Assembly (NCBI GenBank): GCA_013423325.1
Contig: BLJB01000229.1
Span: 92,768 to 156,767, forward strand
Source: Usnea hakonensis
Lineage: Eukaryota; Ascomycota; Lecanoromycetes; Lecanorales; Parmeliaceae
Length of the DNA stretch: 64,000 nucleotides
Reading direction: 5' to 3'
The notes beneath the pieces are model-generated. The model was not told where the DNA came from. It ran no database searches and worked only from the letters and a program-made list of their open reading frames with translations. Of this stretch, positions 55,301 through 64,000 are shown piece after piece (the first letter of the stretch is position 1; every line of letters begins with the position of its first letter). The translations under genes were made by a program, and so were the position numbers.

Positions 55301-55928
55301 ACCAGCGGCGGTTGCCAAGGAGCCGCTCCCGCCTGGACAGCTCCCTAAACCATCTCCTGTCCCGGGCGCTATTCAAGGTACGCCAATGCCACCGCCGGCA
55401 CCAATTCTACCAGAGCTACAGCCGGTTGCTCAAGAGTCTCTTCACTCTGCAACTTCATCTATTCCTGTCACACCCCCTGCTACTGTTCCCGCACTTGCTC
55501 CAGACATACAAGGAACGGAGCCATCCTCCAAGCCTACACCAAGCACAGAAGTAGAGGCGTCAATAGCGGCGCCTCAGCCGGCTCAATCGCCTTCATTCCC
55601 CAATCACGTAGCTCCCAGTACTCCAATCACGGCGAAACGAACCAGGCAGGACCTTCCTGTTTTCACCTCTACGTCGTCCATCTCCTTCAGCAGTCCGTCT
55701 CGGAAAAATCCAAACCTCGGTCAACCCATGACACAGGATAGTAATGGTCAGACCTTGTCCGAGATGCGAAGTCCGGGTCAGCAGCCTATTCTTTCAGCTC
55801 CGAGCCAGTCTGCCGTGACCTCTGCTTCTGGACCTACAGCGGAGGCCAACACGAAAGAGGTGTCGACGTCGCAGTCTTCTGGTTCAATTTGGGACGTTCC
55901 TGATACTCCGCAACCTCGAAAACCTTAA
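52344..55928 (+). CDS. hos3: Hos3-type (class II) histone deacetylase with long disordered tail
   Basis: Zinc-dependent lysine deacetylase; yeast Hos3 and Aspergillus HosB are the fungal relatives. Single exon, 1194 aa. The catalytic domain runs from about residue 165 to 600: VVILQDDCYGHRYSRP, STIVERPERIHASILGLAAA, FVCIRPPGHHCSADMPSGFC with the catalytic His pair (about 349), WLNNVHVGIGHAA, IIDFDLHHGDGSQ with metal-binding Asp and His (about 390), IFLSAGFDASEWE with the second metal Asp (about 515) and VISVLEGGYSDRALMSG with the catalytic Tyr (about 568). Residues 1-160 and 650-1194 are Ser/Pro/Lys-rich and disordered, with repeated SPS and RRKT-like sites that could be phosphorylated. The tail ends SIWDVPDTPQPRKP. 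The start is the first ATG after upstream stops; the next in-frame Met is at residue 18. Confidence 0.94.
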   Translation: MERILPDSEPAHSRNSAMYQSTINGGATLSDALDQLSLSTATATTLQPSSPNAPSSTANEVYKTARTPRSGSIGGNERSTTPTLRKRTSLGSLRATSGNTSPRSPAFRRTSSALAASPSGTNMGARSSLPPPAEELPQPTATAASIAHENFKQELQMHDDGVGAVKDAQTVVILQDDCYGHRYSRPRTSRATLSTIVERPERIHASILGLAAAYVRIGGRHAEGCAGSDPKRHLSSLPAVPFRIHKTSRRMALRSPAATSIHGTKWMTELSAMCDAAESRLALGGKELTRPNMNNHASQAESPKLHEGDLYLCLGSLNALEGALGGVCEGVDAVFKEEGAKRAFVCIRPPGHHCSADMPSGFCWLNNVHVGIGHAALNHGLTHAAIIDFDLHHGDGSQSITWDHNARMSSLPKNTPISKKTAIGYFSLHDINSYPCEMGDEEKVRNASMCMENAHGQTIWNIHLQPWKTDAEFWQLYQDRYSVILSKARNFLRLHSDRLRQAPTHPMPKAAIFLSAGFDASEWESEGMQRHHANVPTDFYSRFTRDIVMMAEEESLGVDGRVISVLEGGYSDRALMSGVFSHVSGLTAITNPSTQRTVSTGLNHEINSRTGDRDLQNPVDVPRESVETVSNTWWSPSQLEEIESLISLRQSTTAPKKQRNDPRPAYSSATKSYTAKIVSPPQFRRSLSGNGACRYATSPPGSRGASPPPPAIDWATAAHELSKLLVPSDRETRSCKPEDLNAEATRARRDRQSTAELLADGPVNELKRMQLRDRKTKPHQYISDDQQEKSMSRSHRRKTIADVSLLSQTVDLPIVGHDSATQPVQRVRRRSSVTSSAGSMHAEKGSDFSLGSKSDNQPGREPFVVKKARAAANSRPDNAKPKAVRKPSGSSVASRTAGQSAPTQAPHEENKVPLTENEELKNQDVDKLVSGMTQMRIKLNVPPKDEYEARQKVSKPAPRGRPKSAIARPTDVASPSKARTKAVKIPPAAVAKEPLPPGQLPKPSPVPGAIQGTPMPPPAPILPELQPVAQESLHSATSSIPVTPPATVPALAPDIQGTEPSSKPTPSTEVEASIAAPQPAQSPSFPNHVAPSTPITAKRTRQDLPVFTSTSSISFSSPSRKNPNLGQPMTQDSNGQTLSEMRSPGQQPILSAPSQSAVTSASGPTAEANTKEVSTSQSSGSIWDVPDTPQPRKP

Positions 55929-56272
55929 AGATTCAATTCGGCGAAGTGGATTTACGTCTTTGGCCGAGGATGTTTGCTGAGCAATGTCCTTTAGAAATTA
56001 GATACCCTGTGTAGCACAGTTCAATTATTGCGTTCCCAATCCAATTATAGCAGCCTCATAAAGTCTCGTACTCTACCTCCGTACAGGTTCAGCATTAGGT
56101 AAACCCGGGAAATTTCTTGAATGATATAACCCTAACCCTAAATGCACTAGCAATGAGTCTAGAATCACAAATTCAACAACCTCCCTCATGCAAGCTCAAA
56201 TGACGCCTAAATGTAATCTCATGGACAAGAACAGTGCCTTTATTGCTTTTCCTCCGAACAACAAAAACCCCT
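55929..56272. other. 3' flanks of convergent HOS3 and chitin synthase, with a short telomere-like motif
   Basis: 344 bp between the two stop codons. Positions 56128-56142 read AACCCTAACCCTAAA, two and a half copies of the fungal telomere unit CCCTAA. Confidence 0.6.
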
Positions 56273-59200
56273 CTAACCCCTCGAACTCTTTCCAATACTG
56301 CTCCCCAAACTACTGTGGCCGAAAAAGCTGAATTTGCTGCTGACTTTGCTGCCCGTGTCACTGACCCAATCCGGTACCTTGAAGTGCCCACCCTTCACAT
56401 TGATCTTCATCCTACCCTCTGCTACCGTGTGCACAACATTGATGATGCGGAACGTAGTACTGCCGACTGCTCTGAAGAGCGCTAAGCAAGCCACACTCCA
56501 TAGGATGAACTTGAGATAAAAGTTATTGGTAATGTGGATGCTGCCGTACGCTTCCGTCACTGCCATGGCAAGTATAGCATTCGAGACCATCCAGACGACG
56601 ACCATGTAAGTACGCACGGCACGATAGTAGTCCTCTTGCTGGGTGGCTTCGCTGACGCCGTCCTTGGGGACTTCTAATCTATCACGAAGATTGCGCAGGG
56701 CTTCATCGTACCCGGAGTCGATGTCTAACTGCTCGCTGGGCATTTCTAGCTCGACTGTATTGCCTTTGCCGCTTACAGCTGCACCGAGATCGATGTGAAT
56801 GACATTGTCACCTTTGGTACCCCAGCTGACGTCGTGCGTATTGCAGAAGGCATAAACTTGCAGTGTGCAGATATACGATGGTAGGAGAGCGAAGTATTGA
56901 CCACTGGAGGTGAACATGTGCCATGGGTCGAGGTAGAGAAAGGACATGAGAAAATATATTCCCAAGGTTGAGATGGTAGAGACAATCAAGTTGGTGAAGA
57001 TATTGTCGCCAAGGCGGAAAGAGGTCTTTGGATTTTTGAGTTGGACAACGACGATGTATATAGATGCGAAGACGGTGTATGTCATGATTATTGAGTATAT
57101 GATGATACTGGACATGTACATTCTCTTGGCTCTGAGAGTAAAGTGAGTTATTTTCACATGGATGAATTGGGAAATGGATGATGCTGACCCTTGAGGTCGA
57201 TTACCCATCGACAGAATGAATTGAGTGCAGATCAAAAGAATACAGGCGAAACGGAGGACCACGAAGATGTACAGCCCAATATTGTGTCCAAAGGGATCGA
57301 GTTGAGGATCCGACAGAGATCCAGCAATGAAGTAGAAGGTTAGGTAGAAGTTGGCCTAGAGCTGTAAATTTCCACCCCAGACCAATCAGGACCACTTGCG
57401 ACTTACGAGGGAAAAGAACGTGAAACCCAAGCTAACGAATTGATAGACGAACTCTATATGCAGCAGAATCTTCCGTGCAATGGAATGGTCCGTGTGCCAT
57501 ATTTGTCTGAAATGCACAAGTGAATAGACAGCGGCAAAGAAAGCTCCGTTCAGCCATCTCCTTCGCTGGGATATAAACTCTGGGACGGCATCTATATTTG
57601 AATAATATCAGCGCAGCGCCCAACTAAAGATTCGTACTACTTACCAGGTACATCTGTCTCCCCCTTCGCGTTCTTGACGTACTTGAGCACCCATCTCTCA
57701 TCTCTTTTGGCGACTAACTCCCAGCAGAGGATTCGATCTTCGGCAAGGTACATGTTCGCAGTAAAGACATCGGCATCTTGGCCGTGTAATGTTTCCCCTT
57801 TGAAGTACTGACTCAAAGGCCCATGACCGGTGGCATCGTTCTGGAGTGCATAATACCGGTACGCACTCAAAGCTCCCGGAAGAACAGTGATATAACCAAA
57901 CACAGACTCAAGGGGTTTGTCGAGGATGTTGGACATTTTGTACTCGAAGTTTTGCGAAGCAACAAGCGGATTGAGCAATCCTAGCCAACCTTTGCCTTTG
58001 GCCGCCTTGATCTCGCCACATGCTCCTGCAACGTTGGAATCCGTGTCGAAAGCCTTCCAGAGATGGTAAAGCGAATTTTCCCCTGGTTTGGTCCCAACGT
58101 CGAGTAAGATGCAGACGTTTGGACTCAATGCCTTTCCAAAGGCATTGAAGAACCACCGGTGAGAATTGAGCTTCTTCTGATTCTTCTCTTTGAGGCAGAA
58201 TATCATCTGACAAGGCACAATCCCTTTTTCAGCTCCCTTGAACTTGAGATCTGCATCTAAAGAGACCTGGGTAGTGTACTCGTAAACGTGTGCGGTCACC
58301 TCTCGCTGATTGACCAAGTTCTTCGCAATGCCATCTTGGTAAACCCCCATTGCAGCAAGAGCGTCCAGTGTTCTTGGATGCACTTTCCGACGACCATCTG
58401 ACACAATGCAGACAACAATCTTCTGCCATCCGTCCTTTCCCCATGTTCGTGATTTCGCACGGGAGCAGAAATGAGAAATATTCCTCATAACTCCGTGCAT
58501 GGTACGCGTGAAATCAATCTCGTCTTCGTTGTACATGGTGACGCATATGAAAAGCTCTGTATCCCTTGCCGTATTGCCGATATTCTGTCTCAATTTATAC
58601 CCTTTTAGTGTGAAGTCGTCAGGATCACAAGTCACGGCAGTATACCGCATGTGAGTGAACTCGATTTCGTCCCTTCGCGGCAGAAAGCTGTAGAGAATCG
58701 TGGGTATCTTGCATTCTAGGATGAGTTCTCCATTTATGAGCCTTACTTCCTTCTTTGCCATCTGTGCTTGCCTTGCGCCGCGTCTTCGTTCTTGCCTTCC
58801 TACCGGTGCAGGGCCATAATGATCATCCTCCTCCTTCGAATAGACGTCCTCTGCGGAAGTTGACTGTGACTGATAAGATTCGTATGATTTAAGACTTGGT
58901 CTGAGATCCGCAGTCGAATGATCTCCGCCTGCTGGCCCAAAAACATCGTCGCCGTCTTCGTGTATTGGAATTGCCTTAGCCTCTGCCAGGTTTCCAGAAG
59001 ACTGGCTCGCAGCTTGTGGGCCAGAGAACAATGGTGCAGGAGGCAGAGGTCGTTTGGACTTGCTTCCGTATTTTGAAGATGGCGAGCCTGGACGAGGACT
59101 TCCATTAAGGTCTACTGGCTCATATGCAATTTCAGATGGAGGGGGACGGGATGATTCGGAAGATGTGCGTGACAAGAGCGATCGCGCAGGTGAATTGCGG

Positions 59201-59748
59201 CTTGGAATATATGGCAGATAAGATGGCGCGTCTGTTGAGGTTGGGACTAGCCTTGGGGCAGTGTCCAATATCGAGGGGGATTGGGGTCGGGGAATAGTAG
59301 AGGCGGAGGACGACGGACGATAGTTCAGATACGTTCGCGAGGGAGACGCGGGCCTAGAAGTTCCTGGGGGTAAGCTTTGTTTCTTAAAATGCACACGGAC
59401 TGTGGCATGACGCTTAGGAAGCTCTTTTGCGATGCCTACTTGGGCAATGGATGACCATTGGGAGGGGGTTGGATTGGCCTCGTCCTGATTCAATTGGAGT
59501 ACACCGCTTGAATCGTAGGAGTCATTTGCCATGATAGGTTTCCGCCTGGGACTTGTGTGCACACACGGGGGCCTTGTGGGGGAGACATACGAGCGACGCT
59601 CTGTATCGTCCTGGGTACTCAACAGGCGCATGGTAGAGCCATTGTTGGCCATATTGGTGGGAGTGTTTTCATTTGGCGTCGTTGAGTAAGATGGAGGCGC
59701 TGCTGAATATCCTGGGGGACCTTCATTGGGAGTAGAAGGACGGTCCAT
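56273..59748 (-). CDS. chs1: Chitin synthase, division 1 (class I/II)
   Basis: Membrane glycosyltransferase that polymerises UDP-GlcNAc into chitin. Four exons (59748-57645, 57591-57407, 57355-57189, 57131-56273) join in phase to 1104 aa. Residues 1-220 are Pro/Ser-rich and cytosolic. The chitin synthase N-terminal block begins around residue 330. Catalytic motifs are FICVTMYNEDEIDFTRTMHG, ILLDVGTKPG, SNVAGACGEI, VASQNFEYKMSNILDKPLES, FGYITVLPGALSAYRY, the EDRILCWEL box and QRRRWLNGAFFAA (about residue 710, split from the rest by intron 1). About seven hydrophobic spans follow, with CNTHDVSWGTKGDN between them. The YITVLPGALSAYR and ACGEIKAAKGKGWLGLLNP wording fits class I or II rather than class III; class I is my preference. 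All introns are 52-57 bp. Divergent from MRP51. Confidence 0.93.
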
Positions 59749-60152
59749 TGCTGCTGAAGCCTATGCACTCGAGTTTCCAACTGTGTACGGTCGAAGCATG
59801 AGGCCGCAAAAGTAATAACAATAACGCGAGAGATGGGACCGGTGACGATGTCAAGACTTGTCTGAATTTTCTAAACGAAGGAGTGTAGTACCACTTGTTA
59901 GATCGAAAGAGACACGGCTCTCACTGCTGGTCCTGAAGCAAATTCAAATTCGTTCAAAGACATGAGCTCACTCCTAGTATATCGGATTACCCGAAGATGG
60001 TGTATACTGATAGCCCGATTGGGATACCTCCGTGGATTAGCCGGTCAGCCGGGCAACGGAGGATTAAAGTCATTTCTTTCAAATGAGAATCCGCAAGTTC
60101 TAACAGCCTGCTTAACCCTAGCACCGTTCCAACCATTAATGGGTATCGCGGC
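59749..60152. promoter_or_regulatory. Divergent promoter region, chitin synthase / MRP51
   Basis: 404 bp between outward-facing start codons; it must carry both promoters. No repeat is found. Confidence 0.45.
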
Positions 60153-61577
60153 ATGCCTATGAAGAGACTGTCGCCCACAGCCAACATTCTCAGGTCATCG
60201 AGACTCTTTTCCTTGCCGCCGCCGCTCCCAAGGCCGAGCTCTGATCTTACAGCATCCGCAAATTACGAATCTGATACCGCCACTCTCCCATACCCTATTC
60301 ATGCTGCCATCGCGACGACCAATTCATCTCTTGCCCGAGGCGATTGGGGACTCAAACGACCATTGCCTCTAAAGTCTACAACAAACACCTCAACTCCCAC
60401 AATTCACATCGACAATGTAGACTCGATTGACCAAATTACAGACTTCAGCTCTTCTGCAGATCATGCTATTACGCTTCACAAATGGCAGGAGATGGGCACA
60501 TCTTTGTCATTGCCGGAGGACAAGCCAAAGATAGCGTCAGGGCAGCAACAGCGTTATCCACGCAGCGTGTTCGAGTCTCAATTTGACAATACCTACCAAG
60601 ATGTTAGTGACCCTGGGAAACAGCGCTGGAAATTCAGAGGCCCCTGGCTTGCAGGAAAGACGGAAGGTGAATTCCGACAATATATGGAGAAGGATGTGAA
60701 GCCGCGGAGGCTGGCTTTCAGGGCCTTTCTTCACGCGCGACTTGCAGGGGAAAAGGCGAGAGGTCGACAGCGTGAAGCCACCGAAAGTGGGGGAGAACCT
60801 GCAGGTCCCCGCGAAATCGCAGTCTCCGAGGAAGATGTTGATGCCTATGTCAGGCGACTCAGAAATGACGAACAAAAACTGCACAAACTTGTTGAAGAAT
60901 ATCTCGATCTTCCAAGTGACCGAGATTCGGCAACCCCCATTTACTACAAGAAAGGTCCACCTACGACACATCCATCAGCCGGTCTATCGTATCTTCGGAC
61001 TGGTTCCCATACGTACAACCATCCTCTCCTTGGGCCACAAGAAGAACCAGCGCCAGTCCTAGCTCGCGTGATCAGACCACAGACCACTACTGCTAATGTA
61101 AAATACGATAAGGCCTTACTTGGGGTAGGCGGCATTGTGGCGGAAGATGATAGGCAGTCATTTACGCGCGACTCAACGGGCGTTACAGGTTACAATCCGG
61201 ATATTCCTGGTGGTGCAAAGGTCTATATCCGTGCCCCAAAGAGAGCAAGTGTCGATTCACGTGGAAGAATTGATATTGTCACAAGGCGGCCGCGTGATAG
61301 AACTTCTGAGAGAATTGCTCAAAGCTATCACTCTTCAGAGAATTCAGGGATGCCTGAGACTCCGTTCGCAGCTGCGCCCACCGCTCAAAGTAGGGGAGTG
61401 CCATCATTGGCAAGGACTGAACTCCAAAACCCAGGTGGCACCCTCGGATATGGGCTGGAAAATATGGATGCTGCAAAAGGCAGTGGGAGAGCTTCGCCCT
61501 TTCTTAGACCAGAAGACGAGATGCCAGATCTCAATAGCCTTCTTCGACATGGACAGCGGCCGAATAAAAAAGCCTGA
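60153..61577 (+). CDS. mrp51: Mitochondrial small-subunit ribosomal protein Mrp51 (bS1m family)
   Basis: Component of the mitochondrial 37S ribosomal subunit at the mRNA exit side. Single exon, 474 aa. The conserved N-terminal block is LPYPIHAAIATTNSSLARGD, WGLKRPLPLKSTTNTSTPTI, HIDNVDSIDQITDFSSSADH and ITLHKWQEMG, the hallmark of Mrp51. The N-terminus (MPMKRLSPTANILRSSRLFS) is basic and suited to mitochondrial import. Middle segments PWLAGKTEGEFRQYMEKDVK and DVDAYVRRLRNDEQKLHKLV are family-like, and THPSAGLSYLRTGSHTYNHP lies in the second half. The C-terminal about 100 residues are low-complexity. The first Met pair (MPM) leaves 60159 as an alternative start. Confidence 0.93.
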   Translation: MPMKRLSPTANILRSSRLFSLPPPLPRPSSDLTASANYESDTATLPYPIHAAIATTNSSLARGDWGLKRPLPLKSTTNTSTPTIHIDNVDSIDQITDFSSSADHAITLHKWQEMGTSLSLPEDKPKIASGQQQRYPRSVFESQFDNTYQDVSDPGKQRWKFRGPWLAGKTEGEFRQYMEKDVKPRRLAFRAFLHARLAGEKARGRQREATESGGEPAGPREIAVSEEDVDAYVRRLRNDEQKLHKLVEEYLDLPSDRDSATPIYYKKGPPTTHPSAGLSYLRTGSHTYNHPLLGPQEEPAPVLARVIRPQTTTANVKYDKALLGVGGIVAEDDRQSFTRDSTGVTGYNPDIPGGAKVYIRAPKRASVDSRGRIDIVTRRPRDRTSERIAQSYHSSENSGMPETPFAAAPTAQSRGVPSLARTELQNPGGTLGYGLENMDAAKGSGRASPFLRPEDEMPDLNSLLRHGQRPNKKA

Positions 61578-61820
61578 TCTATTCGACATGTAGAATATGT
61601 AAATAAGACGCCTTTTCAAAGAGCTTTGCCCCGGCTTTATGGCCTTCATCTCTATCTCATGACAGTTGAACCAAAGCGTATTAGGCCAATTGCCTGCTGA
61701 TCAAGTCTGCACCATGATCTATGTAGTCCACCGTACTAGCGCCCACAAACTTCTTGCAAGCGAAAAGTTTTACCCTTTTTATCCACGACTTGGACTCGAC
61801 ACATACAGCTCACTGTCAAG

Positions 61821-62464
61821 ATGGTATACACTCCACATTCTCGAATCAACGTCGGTGGAATTCAGATGAGCTGATGTCTTTGAGCAACATAGGGTCGCGT
61901 TCGCACAAAGACCGTCAAGAAATCCGCCAAAGTCATAATCGAACGTTATTATCCAAAATTGACTCTGGACTTCGAGACCAACAAGCGTATTTGCGATGAA
62001 ATCGCTATCATTGCTAGCAAGCGTCTCAGGAACAAGGTGTGTTCTAAGCCCCATTGCCTCACTGTCCGCCATAGTGTTTCTCTAAGAGCTAATATGTCTA
62101 TTACACCAGATTGCTGGCTACACCACTCATCTGATGAAGCGTATCCAGCGTGGTCCCGTGCGCGGTATTTCATTCAAATTACAAGAAGAAGAGCGTGAGC
62201 GAAAGGATCAATATGTCCCTGAAATTTCGGCTTTGGACTTTACGCAGAATACGGAGGCAGGGCAACTGGATGTAGATGCGGACACGAAGGATCTACTGAA
62301 GAGTTTGGGCGTATGTCATCTACCACCGAGCCTGCTGGTTCGGGATACTAATTTTGATGTCATAGTTTGATTCCATTCCTGTCAATGTTCAGCCTGTCAC
62401 TCAACAGCAGACAGTTGAGCGGCCAGGAAGACGGTTCGAGGGAGGAAGACCACCAAGGACTTGA
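61821..62464 (+). CDS. rps17: 40S ribosomal protein eS17
   Basis: Cytosolic small-subunit ribosomal protein. Four exons: 61821-61823, 61893-62036, 62110-62310, 62366-62464, 148 aa. Exon 1 is just the ATG, immediately followed by a GTATAC donor; the 69-nt intron ends ACATAG. The protein then reads GRVRTKTVKKSAKVIIERYY, PKLTLDFETNKRICDEIAII, ASKRLRNK joined to IAGYTTHLMKRIQRGPVRGI, SFKLQEEERERKDQYVPE, the standard eS17 sequence from end to end. The C-terminal exon gives FDSIPVNVQPVTQQQTVERP then a Gly/Arg-rich tail ending PPRT. All introns are GT-AG and in phase 0. Upstream, MRP51 ends 243 bp earlier on the same strand. Confidence 0.96.
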
Positions 62465-62929
62465 GAATGGAGTCATCCTTACATCGTGATGTTGTCGTTG
62501 ATGGTAGTGAATCTACGCTGCTTGCAAGGATATCAGCAGTGAAGAGATAGCTTGAATGGAAATACTTCTACACACAAGGTGTCGCTGAGCTTCCTCACGG
62601 AAGCGAGGCTTGATTGCCAGTGCCCTACCTCCGGATCCATGAGCACGTTTTGGCAGTGTCTCGACTTACGAGGCACATAATCATCGCTCTTCATCCAGTC
62701 AGGAATTATGCAACAGGTAAGTACGTAAGCCGTAGTAAGCAGAGCAAGTCTAAGATGCACTTGGATATTTCTTATCACTTGCAGCTGCTTAAGATGCATG
62801 CTGCTTTTGTTTTGGAAATACCGGTAATGCAGCCACCAGTATTCATTATGGGTATCTTCAAGATCGATATCACAGCATTACATTCACCATTTATTTCGTC
62901 AACTACGCCAGTCCTCTAATACTCTGGCC
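62465..62929. other. 3' flanks of convergent rps17 and rtr1
   Basis: 465 bp; no gene or repeat identified. Confidence 0.4.
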
Positions 62930-63805
62930 TCAAATTGTTGGAATCATATCTTCATCTTCGTCGCTGTCAGGGACTAATTTTCTAGACTTCTTTACTGAAA
63001 ACCTTGGTGTATAGCCTTCGATTGTACCAGAACTTTGTCTGGAGGTACCACCCTGCTCCTGTGCAGATATGTTACCGCTGGTGTTCCTGTTCTCAAGGAC
63101 GTCTATTTCTCTCAGTCTGTCCGATCTGCTGGGAGCTTTCCCATCGCCTCTCTCAACTGCAAGTGCTTTCATTCTCGCGAGTATCTCGTCTTCTTCGAAA
63201 CCCGTATTCAGAGATCTCATTTGCTCCATCAGTGTATGGTTATCATCATCATGCTTCTCGTGATTGTGATTGTCCTCCAGGAACAGTATGCCTCGTACAG
63301 AGGATCCAACCCTCGTCCATGCAGGCTCTTCACTTAGTTGCACCTTGATATAGAGCGCTCTCTTCCCGCATTCATCTGAGCACCACCGTTCAAGAGTACG
63401 TCGCTCGACGACCTTGACATTATCAGAGGCTCTCCCTTTGCCATGTAGTATCCTATACCTCGCTTTCGTGTTTTCCTGCCTATTCGGCTTGGGACAAAAG
63501 ACGTAGCCGCATTGCTTATTAATATTCCGTTCTTCGATAAGAGAATCATAGTCTGATGGTTGAAATGGCTGTATTAGGTTCTTCACAAGACTGACATCTT
63601 GTGAACACGGCCGAGCTGGGTCTGAGTCATTTGAGGAGGGCAATTCAAGCAGAGCTTCGGTAGAGGTCAAGATTAGGGCTTCAACATCTTTGCGTTGCTG
63701 TAAAATGTGGGCGTGGTAGAGGGCTGTATCTTTGTTGCGGCTCTCTCGAGATCGACCTGGTGAAGGAGAAGTGTTTGATATTTCAGAGCGGATGGAGGGA
63801 GGCAT
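62930..63805 (-). CDS. rtr1: RNA polymerase II CTD phosphatase Rtr1/RPAP2 homologue
   Basis: Atypical zinc-dependent phosphatase or regulator that acts on Ser5/Tyr1-phosphorylated Pol II CTD and helps Pol II import. Single exon, 291 aa. The Rtr1/RPAP2 zinc-binding domain spans residues about 70-165. The LVKNLIQPFQPSDYDSLIEE segment leads into INKQCGYVFCPKP (first two Cys), then a basic strand pair and RWCSDECGKRALYIKVQLSE (last two Cys), followed by EEPAWTR. The rest is charged and disordered, ending SRKLVPDSDEDEDMIPTI. It lacks long C-terminal domains, as in the yeast form. The start (MPPSIRSEIS) precedes a helical KDTALYHAHILQQRKDVEAL segment typical of the family. Confidence 0.92.
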   Translation of the reverse strand: MPPSIRSEISNTSPSPGRSRESRNKDTALYHAHILQQRKDVEALILTSTEALLELPSSNDSDPARPCSQDVSLVKNLIQPFQPSDYDSLIEERNINKQCGYVFCPKPNRQENTKARYRILHGKGRASDNVKVVERRTLERWCSDECGKRALYIKVQLSEEPAWTRVGSSVRGILFLEDNHNHEKHDDDNHTLMEQMRSLNTGFEEDEILARMKALAVERGDGKAPSRSDRLREIDVLENRNTSGNISAQEQGGTSRQSSGTIEGYTPRFSVKKSRKLVPDSDEDEDMIPTI

Positions 63806-64000
63806 GATCGGACTTTCTCGAGAGGCTCATATGCGCTCCAAAAATTGCTCAATGTCATTTCCTCGTAGAGTTGAAGAGTGGTATTGCTTTTACATATCAT
63901 CATAATTGGAAAGCTTGCTTTCTCTCTGTACAGTTGATTTTTCTCAATAGCCAATCATATGATCAGATTTTTCCTACCCGGAGCTAAAACATACTCTAAA
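63806..64000. other. 5' flank of rtr1 to the window edge
   Basis: 195 bp, no gene visible; the rtr1 promoter region. Confidence 0.4.

Noticed and set aside
1..64000. CRISPR arrays, bacterial operons, rRNA genes, or a secondary-metabolite gene cluster
   Set aside because: None seen: no spaced direct repeats of CRISPR type, no PKS/NRPS core gene (the phosphopantetheinyl transferase is the stand-alone AcpS type), and no rRNA-like sequence recognised.

Overview
The window is nuclear DNA from a filamentous ascomycete (Pezizomycotina). The evidence is direct: small GT-AG introns (about 48-65 bp) with CTRAY-like branch sites, and fungus-specific genes such as a signalling mucin (MSB2), a chitin synthase, mitochondrial Mrp51, a Hos3-type deacetylase and a Bem1 scaffold. 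The intergenic style, rich in TTAGGTACC/AAGTACTTTAC-like words, would suit Leotiomycetes, but that placement is inference. Codon-level reading of intron phases gave complete exon models for most genes.

Layout, left to right: a DUF1774 membrane protein cut by the left edge (-); an M28 leucine aminopeptidase (-), divergent from an R3H-associated-domain protein (+); thymidylate synthase (+); the AN1 zinc-finger protein Cuz1 (-), divergent from a phosphopantetheinyl transferase (+); a MITE, a decamer repeat and a twice-interrupted tRNA-Arg(CCU) gene; histidinol-phosphatase (+); FKBP12 with five introns (+); MSB2 (-); a 1093-aa unknown protein (-); an SMP-30 family lactonase (-); the AFG1/LACE1 ATPase (-); a broken or partial SRPBCC gene (+); BEM1 (-); THP3/LENG8 (-), divergent from VPS36 (+). 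A gene-poor stretch of about 5 kb (40.6-45.7 kb) follows. Then come an unknown two-exon gene (+), a small dsRBD-like gene (+), the queuine tRNA-ribosyltransferase catalytic subunit (-), a 567-bp TIR element, HOS3 (+), a class I/II chitin synthase (-) divergent from MRP51 (+), ribosomal protein eS17 (+) and RTR1/RPAP2 (-).

Most genes are housekeeping and do not form an obvious pathway cluster. MSB2, BEM1 and the chitin synthase all act in polarity, surface sensing and wall building, but they are spread over 40 kb and I do not claim they are functionally clustered. Two genes touch tRNA biology: tRNA-Arg(CCU) itself and the queuine transglycosylase.

The most unusual object is the tRNA-Arg(CCU) gene at 9785-9931. 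Besides a canonical 12-nt intron after position 37, its T-stem is split by a 63-bp GTAAGA...TAG segment that looks like a spliceosomal intron. Its precise removal restores a perfect 72-nt cloverleaf. Other notable points are two MITE-like elements with TA target sites, two GC-AG introns, a start-codon-only 3-nt first exon in eS17, and a disrupted SRPBCC gene.
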